Positions 59,324 through 64,000 of a DNA stretch of 64,000 nucleotides are shown piece after piece. Each line of letters starts with the position of its first letter. Within the stretch, counting starts at the first letter, position 1. Position numbers and translations under genes: made by a program. This DNA comes from Cryptomeria japonica (Eukaryota; Streptophyta; Pinopsida; Cupressales; Cupressaceae), in the NCBI RefSeq assembly GCF_030272615.1, contig NC_081410.1:114207933-114271932 (forward strand). Direction: 5' to 3'. Under the pieces are notes generated by a model. The model made no database searches, was not told the origin of the DNA, and saw only the letters and a list, made by a program, of their open reading frames with translations.

Positions 59324-62300
59324 TTGAATGGATATGTATCGACTGATTTCGCGCATATGTGGCTCCCATGGAGAGGAGTCCCGAATCAAATCAAGATTGA
59401 TAGCACTCCAAGGTTGAGACTGATGATAACTGAATATGGGGAAGACAATGAAGTCCTGTTTTTAGAATCTGACTTGGGGACGTACAAGCCTAAAGTGGAG
59501 GAAGTTTTAATGATGCAAAACGTGCAAGATGAAGATACCCAGCAAGAGGTGATAGAATCTACGAAGATAGTCATTGAAAGCGATCAAGGATCCGACCAAG
59601 AGGATGAAGGGATGTTTGAAAATTTCAGAAGGTTCGTACATAGAAACATCCAGCAAAGCGTGCAACTTGGCAACCTAGCATCCGTCCGAGATTTGCTTCT
59701 TCTGAATTGGTGTAGAATTCATAATGCCGTCCACTCAGAATTATCCTGTGCTTTATGCCGGACCGCATTGGAGCAAGTATACAAAAGAGCCCCACAGACA
59801 TTGGTCTTAGAAGAAATTCAAGGTTCAGAAAATGAAAGTTCTGTGAAAGACGAAGTCTTATTTGATACATCATCTGAAAGTCAGGAAGGCCCAGAAACAG
59901 AAAGACAAGAAAATCAAATATGGACATTAAGGTTCGATGGATCTAAGTCTAAACAAGGATCTGGGGCTGGGTATGAATTAATTAGTCCAACAGGAGAAAC
60001 TTACCTTGCCGCTCACAGATTGCAGTTTCCTTGTACCAACAACGTAGCTGAATATGAATCCTTGATTCATGGATTATTATTAGCCATCCAAAAGGGGGCG
60101 AAAGTACTGCAAGTATATGGAGACTCAGAAATTGCTGTAAGGCAAATCAGGAAGCAGTATGTTTGCCATGATAAAAGATTGACTAAATACAGAAATCGAG
60201 TCTGGGATCTCATTGAAAGTTTTGAGGCTTTCAATATCAATTCTATATATAGATACCAGAATCAAGTGGCTAATTCCCTTGCACAGGCCGCCAGTTCATT
60301 GATACCATTAGCAATGGAAGGATTGAAGAAGTTCACAGTTGAGTTAGTATCAGTCCCTTCAGTCCCAGACACCATTACCAATTTCCAAGTTTTCGAAGAT
60401 GACAAGCATATTCTAGACTTCCTAACCAACACAGACGTCTTCTTAACACAAATCATAGATGAAGATGAAGTGGGTGAAGCAGAATTCGATGCTGAAGGTG
60501 TCCTAAATTTAAAGACAAATACTATTCCAAAAGGAATGGTTGAATTAGAAAGGATTTTTGACCCTGACAAGTTGAAAGAAAAGAAGAACCACAGTTCGGA
60601 AGGAAACATGTGTGATACGATCAATCTAGGTGATGAGACACAAGTTAAGAATGTCTTCATTGGAAAGTCCTGCACAGCGACTGAAAGAGATGGAATCCTG
60701 AAAAATATGAGGGACTTCCCAGATGTCATCGCATGGAGTTATGAAGATCTTAAGACCTACGATACTGCAATTATCACTCACACAATCCCGTTGAAGCCAG
60801 GAAGCAAGCCATTCAAGCAAAGACAAAGACCCGTCAATCCTTTATTGGAACCACTGATATACCAAGAAGTGAAGAAGTTACTCACAGCCAAGATCATCTT
60901 CCCAGTGAGACACTCGACGTGGGTCGCCAACTTGGTACCTGTTAGAAAGAAAAATGGAGAGATCAGATTGTGTGTTGATTTCAGAAATCTCAACCGAGCA
61001 TCAGAGAAAGATAATTATCCGCTACCATCATTAGATGAAGTGTTGCAGATTGTCAATGGATCGCAGATGATGTCTTTTCTAGATGGATATTCAGGATATA
61101 ACCAAGTTCTAGTCGAACCTGAAGATCGACTAAAGACTGCTTTCACCACCAAGTGGGGAACATTTGCTTACAAGAGGATGCCTTTTGGACTTATAAACGC
61201 CGGGGCCACGTTCCAGAGAGCTATGGATATCGCTTTCAGAGATTTAATTGGTAAATGCATTATCATATATATGGATGACATCACAGTTTTCTCTAGGCAG
61301 AGAGAAGATCATGTGGACGACTTAAGAAGAGTTTTCCAAAGATGCAGAAGATACGGTGTCTCCCTCAATCCAAAGAAATGCATATTTGGAGTCACAAAAG
61401 GAAAGCTTTTAGGACATGTCATTTCAGAAAAAGGAATATCTATTGATCCTGAAAGAGTGAAGGCCATATCCACTATCAATTTGCCGGCTAGCAAGAAGAA
61501 ACTCAAGTCATTTTTTGGCAAGATCAACTTTGTCCGAAAGTTCATCACCGGATTTGCAGAAATCGTTAGACCTTTGAATGAGATGCTGAAGAAGGACGCC
61601 AAAATTGAATGGACTCCACAAGCTAAAAGGGCGTTTGAAGAAATAAAGACTGCCATCTCAGAGGCACCAGTATTGATAAGTCCTGATTATCTCAAGCCCT
61701 TTTATTTATATTCCTTCGCTTCTGACTACACTTGTGCCGCTATTCTGACCCAGAGAAGTGAAGAAAGGGATGAAAATCCGATTGCATTCATGAGCACCCC
61801 ATTGAAAGATGCAGAACTCAGATATCCTAACATTGAAAAGCAAGCATACGCCTTAGTAAAGGCAGTAAAGAAATTCAGACATTACCTCCTGAGAGCCAAG
61901 ATTTATGCAATAGTGCCTGATGCAGCCGTCAAGACTCTTCTCATGCAAAACGAATTAGGAGAAAGAAGAGGTAAGTGGGTCGCCATTATCCAAGAGTTTG
62001 ATATTGAGATACAACCCATGAAACTTGTCCGAGGGCAAGCTTTGGCGCAAACATTGGCAGTTGATGGACCAGGATTAGTCCAGCAAATTTATGAATTAGA
62101 AGACGTCACACACGATGAATGGTACAAAGATATTGTGACATACTTACTTAATCACAGATGTCCTGCCCGCATGACATCTACACAGAAGAGAGCACTAAGG
62201 ATGAAGTGTCAGCACTACATGCTTCAAGGATCTGTTTTGTATCGCAGAAATCACGAGGGAGTATATTTGAGGTGTGTTGGCAAAGATGAAGCAAAGCAGA

Positions 62301-63373
62301 TAATTGAACATTTCCATTCTAAATTTGGAACCGGACATGGAGCCAACCTTGCTACAACTCACCAGATACTGAGAGCAGGATATTACTGGCCTACGCTTTT
62401 CAAAGATACATTTAATCATATCAGGACTTGCCACACATGTCAAGTCGCAGCTTTTAGAGAAAGGAATCCTGCCATGCCACTGAATCCAGTGATTGAGGCT
62501 AGACCATTTGCCAAATGGGGAATGGATTTTATTGGTGTCATTAACCCCGCATCCTCAGCACAACACAAGTACATCATTACAGCTACAGATTATTGTACCA
62601 GATGGTCAGAGGCACAAGCGCTTAAAGTTTGCTCTACTGAAATTGTAATCAAATTTCTGGAGGAAAATATAATCACAAGGTTTGGATGTCCCTATGCGTT
62701 GGTTTGCGACAATGGATCGGCATTCGCATCATTGAGATTCTCAAATTGGGCTTTTGAGTACGGAATAACCCTCAAATTCTCATCAAATTATTATCCTCAG
62801 GGTAATGGGTTAGCTGAATCCACCAACAAGGATTTACTCAGCGTCATCAAGAAATTACTAGAGAGAAGTCCAAGAGAATGGCACACCCAGTTAAGATTCG
62901 CTTTATGGGCGGATAGAATCAGGACAAAGAACGCATTAGGCATTTCGCCTTATTTTCTAGTTTATGGCCAAGACCCAGTCTTCCCCATGCAACTCAGGAT
63001 CCCGACTTTGAAATTTATTCAGGAGTACATGGAAGACACTGATGCAGTACAAGCCCGACTAACGCAGTTAATGAACCTGGAAGAAAAGAGAGATCAAGCA
63101 TTAGAGAACTTTGCGAAACACCAAGGAGTGGTGAAGAGATGGTTTGATCGCCAAGCAAGAGTCAAGGCATTTCGAATTTCGGATCTCGTCCTGTATTGGG
63201 ACAAAGCACATGAAAAACGAGGTGAACATGATAAGTTTGATAAGCTTTGGAAAGGCCCTTATCAAATTTCAGAGATATTGGGAGAAAACGCATTTAGGTT
63301 GCAGACTTTAACTGGAGAAGACATCCGGTTGCCTGTCAATGGGAGGTATCTCAAACATTATTTCCAGTCCTGA
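59324..63373 (+). CDS. Element A pol: extra RNase H, reverse transcriptase, RNase H, integrase (1,349 codons open)
   Basis: Order: a second CxxH..H..C motif WCRIHNAVHSELSC (residues about 128-141); an extra RNase H of the plant/archaeal type with D205, E243 and D267, and Asn317 where an Asp is expected; RT from about 530 with RLCVDFRNLNRA, SFLDGYSGYNQ and YMDD (649-652); the Ty3-type RNase H with FASDYTCA, E of EKQAYAL and D of VPDAA, its last acidic block reading ALAQTLAV; integrase with an HHCC finger (about 995-1042) and D1067, D1130, E1165 all kept; a C-terminal GPY-like module (LWKGPYQI). No chromodomain. The frame continues the upstream one, so this is part of one polyprotein. Confidence 0.93.
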   Translation: MNGYVSTDFAHMWLPWRGVPNQIKIDSTPRLRLMITEYGEDNEVLFLESDLGTYKPKVEEVLMMQNVQDEDTQQEVIESTKIVIESDQGSDQEDEGMFENFRRFVHRNIQQSVQLGNLASVRDLLLLNWCRIHNAVHSELSCALCRTALEQVYKRAPQTLVLEEIQGSENESSVKDEVLFDTSSESQEGPETERQENQIWTLRFDGSKSKQGSGAGYELISPTGETYLAAHRLQFPCTNNVAEYESLIHGLLLAIQKGAKVLQVYGDSEIAVRQIRKQYVCHDKRLTKYRNRVWDLIESFEAFNINSIYRYQNQVANSLAQAASSLIPLAMEGLKKFTVELVSVPSVPDTITNFQVFEDDKHILDFLTNTDVFLTQIIDEDEVGEAEFDAEGVLNLKTNTIPKGMVELERIFDPDKLKEKKNHSSEGNMCDTINLGDETQVKNVFIGKSCTATERDGILKNMRDFPDVIAWSYEDLKTYDTAIITHTIPLKPGSKPFKQRQRPVNPLLEPLIYQEVKKLLTAKIIFPVRHSTWVANLVPVRKKNGEIRLCVDFRNLNRASEKDNYPLPSLDEVLQIVNGSQMMSFLDGYSGYNQVLVEPEDRLKTAFTTKWGTFAYKRMPFGLINAGATFQRAMDIAFRDLIGKCIIIYMDDITVFSRQREDHVDDLRRVFQRCRRYGVSLNPKKCIFGVTKGKLLGHVISEKGISIDPERVKAISTINLPASKKKLKSFFGKINFVRKFITGFAEIVRPLNEMLKKDAKIEWTPQAKRAFEEIKTAISEAPVLISPDYLKPFYLYSFASDYTCAAILTQRSEERDENPIAFMSTPLKDAELRYPNIEKQAYALVKAVKKFRHYLLRAKIYAIVPDAAVKTLLMQNELGERRGKWVAIIQEFDIEIQPMKLVRGQALAQTLAVDGPGLVQQIYELEDVTHDEWYKDIVTYLLNHRCPARMTSTQKRALRMKCQHYMLQGSVLYRRNHEGVYLRCVGKDEAKQIIEHFHSKFGTGHGANLATTHQILRAGYYWPTLFKDTFNHIRTCHTCQVAAFRERNPAMPLNPVIEARPFAKWGMDFIGVINPASSAQHKYIITATDYCTRWSEAQALKVCSTEIVIKFLEENIITRFGCPYALVCDNGSAFASLRFSNWAFEYGITLKFSSNYYPQGNGLAESTNKDLLSVIKKLLERSPREWHTQLRFALWADRIRTKNALGISPYFLVYGQDPVFPMQLRIPTLKFIQEYMEDTDAVQARLTQLMNLEEKRDQALENFAKHQGVVKRWFDRQARVKAFRISDLVLYWDKAHEKRGEHDKFDKLWKGPYQISEILGENAFRLQTLTGEDIRLPVNGRYLKHYFQS

Positions 63374-63786
63374 AATGCCCAAGGCCTTCCCTTGTACATA
63401 GCTAGTTTAGTTTGTTTTCGTTGTTTTCCGTTTGTTTGTTTTTTTGTTTCGCTTTGGTTTGCCTTTTGTTTTCGTTCTTAGTTTAGGTGTTTTGTTTTAG
63501 GTTAGTTGTTTTGTTTTGAGGGGTATCCATTTGACAGTGGGTGATTTTGTTATATAATGCTCTGACTTCCCACTAGATTGTTGGTTGCATTTGGAAAATC
63601 ATGAGGTCTTTTGGAATAGCAAAGGGAGTTTCTTTTAATAAAGCTTTGAGTCAGGGCGTATTTGCATTGAAGTAGATTAGCTTATTGAACTTACGTATTT
63701 TTGTCCTCCAGTTATTATATTTTCACACACTTATAATCTCCGAGTCATTATGGTTTACAGGCGAAGCTGTGATCAGTGAAAAGTCC
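63374..63786 (+). other. Untranslated tail of element A
   Basis: 413 bp between the pol stop and the LTR remnant, with a T/G-rich start (GTTTTCGTTGTTTTCC region) and no coding sequence. The purine tract expected before a 3' LTR could not be placed with confidence. No similarity to the 5' LTR was seen here, so it is internal sequence rather than LTR. Confidence 0.65.
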
Positions 63787-63818
63787 GTGTATGATGGTGT
63801 ACAAAATACACGTCAACA
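63787..63818 (+). repeat. 32-bp remnant of the 3' LTR of element A
   Basis: Identical to the last 32 bp of the 5' LTR (56118-56149), beginning GTGTATGATGG and ending CACGTCAACA, followed directly by the CAACC duplication. The other 7.27 kb of the 3' LTR are missing. Confidence 0.92.
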
Positions 63819-63823
63819 CAACC

Positions 63824-64000
63824 TCATGCGGCACTGGCAAACCTTACTCATGACTTCCATTGCGGACAAGTCCTTTCTTGCTCCCAGACTACGCCATCCC
63901 TTTTCAAGTGTCCACCACCTGACCACATTAACACACACCCATGCGGAATAGAAGTGCATGGCAACCCTCTCACGGGTCTCCTTTATCCTGATGCTCCTAG
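63824..64000. other. Host flank right of element A
   Basis: 177 bp that was joined to the DNA ending at 48842 before insertion. No gene or repeat is recognised. Confidence 0.5.

Larger units (their letters stand above)
48843..63818 (+). mobile_element. Element A: Ty3/gypsy retrotransposon with a 7.3 kb 5' LTR and a nearly deleted 3' LTR
   Basis: Exact 5-bp duplication CAACC lies at 48838-48842 and 63819-63823. The 5' LTR (48843-56149) is followed by a primer site and a gag-pol frame of about 2,375 codons (56246-63373). After a 413-bp untranslated tail comes only the last 32 bp of the LTR (63787-63818, identical to 56118-56149). It belongs to the same LTR family as copies B to E. Lacking a full 3' LTR and having five stops in gag-pol, it cannot move by itself. 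Confidence 0.9.

Noticed and set aside
63374-63786. This tail as a short 3' LTR of element A
   Set aside because: It shares no start or body with the 5' LTR; only the final 32 bp match.

Overview
The window is repeat-dense plant nuclear DNA. It is more than 90% transposable elements and remnants nested several layers deep, with one recognisable host-gene exon. The element types (plant Ty1/copia, a large non-chromodomain Ty3/gypsy, a plant L1-type LINE, a hAT piece), the age of the insertions and an isolated exon in long non-coding DNA fit a gymnosperm with a giant genome, probably a conifer. That assignment is inference; no marker gene fixes the species. There are no bacterial genes, rRNA, tRNA or CRISPR.

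Layout: 1-5067 holds two minus-strand LTRs of one giant-LTR Ty3 family, copy D (1-2076) inserted in copy C (2077-5067). From about 6.8 to 32.6 kb runs one minus-strand LINE: ORF1 at about 32.5-31.5 kb, ORF2 from 31.2 kb down to 6.8 kb. It is cut by a copia element (copia-1, 11163-16209, target duplication AAATT), a 1.8 kb solo LTR (16641-18476, duplication AGGTG), a second copia element (copia-3, 18764-30958) and two unidentified insertions. Copia-3 itself carries a 6.4 kb solo LTR of the giant-LTR family (copy E, 18981-25351, duplication GGACA) inside its 5' LTR. A third copia element lies on the minus strand (copia-2, 33583-44378). Its gag is split by a block holding a hAT fragment, a GGGGACG-rich inverted-repeat element and another giant LTR (copy B, about 39913-43416). 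A 125-bp exon of AP-4 complex subunit beta lies at 46832-46956.

The right end is a nearly full-length Ty3 element (copy A, 48843-63818, duplication CAACC) with a 7.3 kb 5' LTR. It has one long gag-pol reading frame broken by five stops. Its 3' LTR is reduced to the last 32 bp.

The most interesting system is the giant LTR. Its U3 contains (i) a terminal perfect hairpin, (ii) an array of short spaced motifs, which in copies A and D is about 165-190 bp spaced hairpins with compensating stem differences, (iii) in copies A and E a reading frame of about 1,080 codons upstream of the promoter, and (iv) a palindromic telo-box placed 64-65 bp before a TATA box. The reading frame is conserved in order and ends between A and E but matches no gag or pol domain. 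The gag-pol also has an unusual order, with an extra RNase H before the reverse transcriptase. All elements here look decayed, mostly by C-to-T and G-to-A changes.
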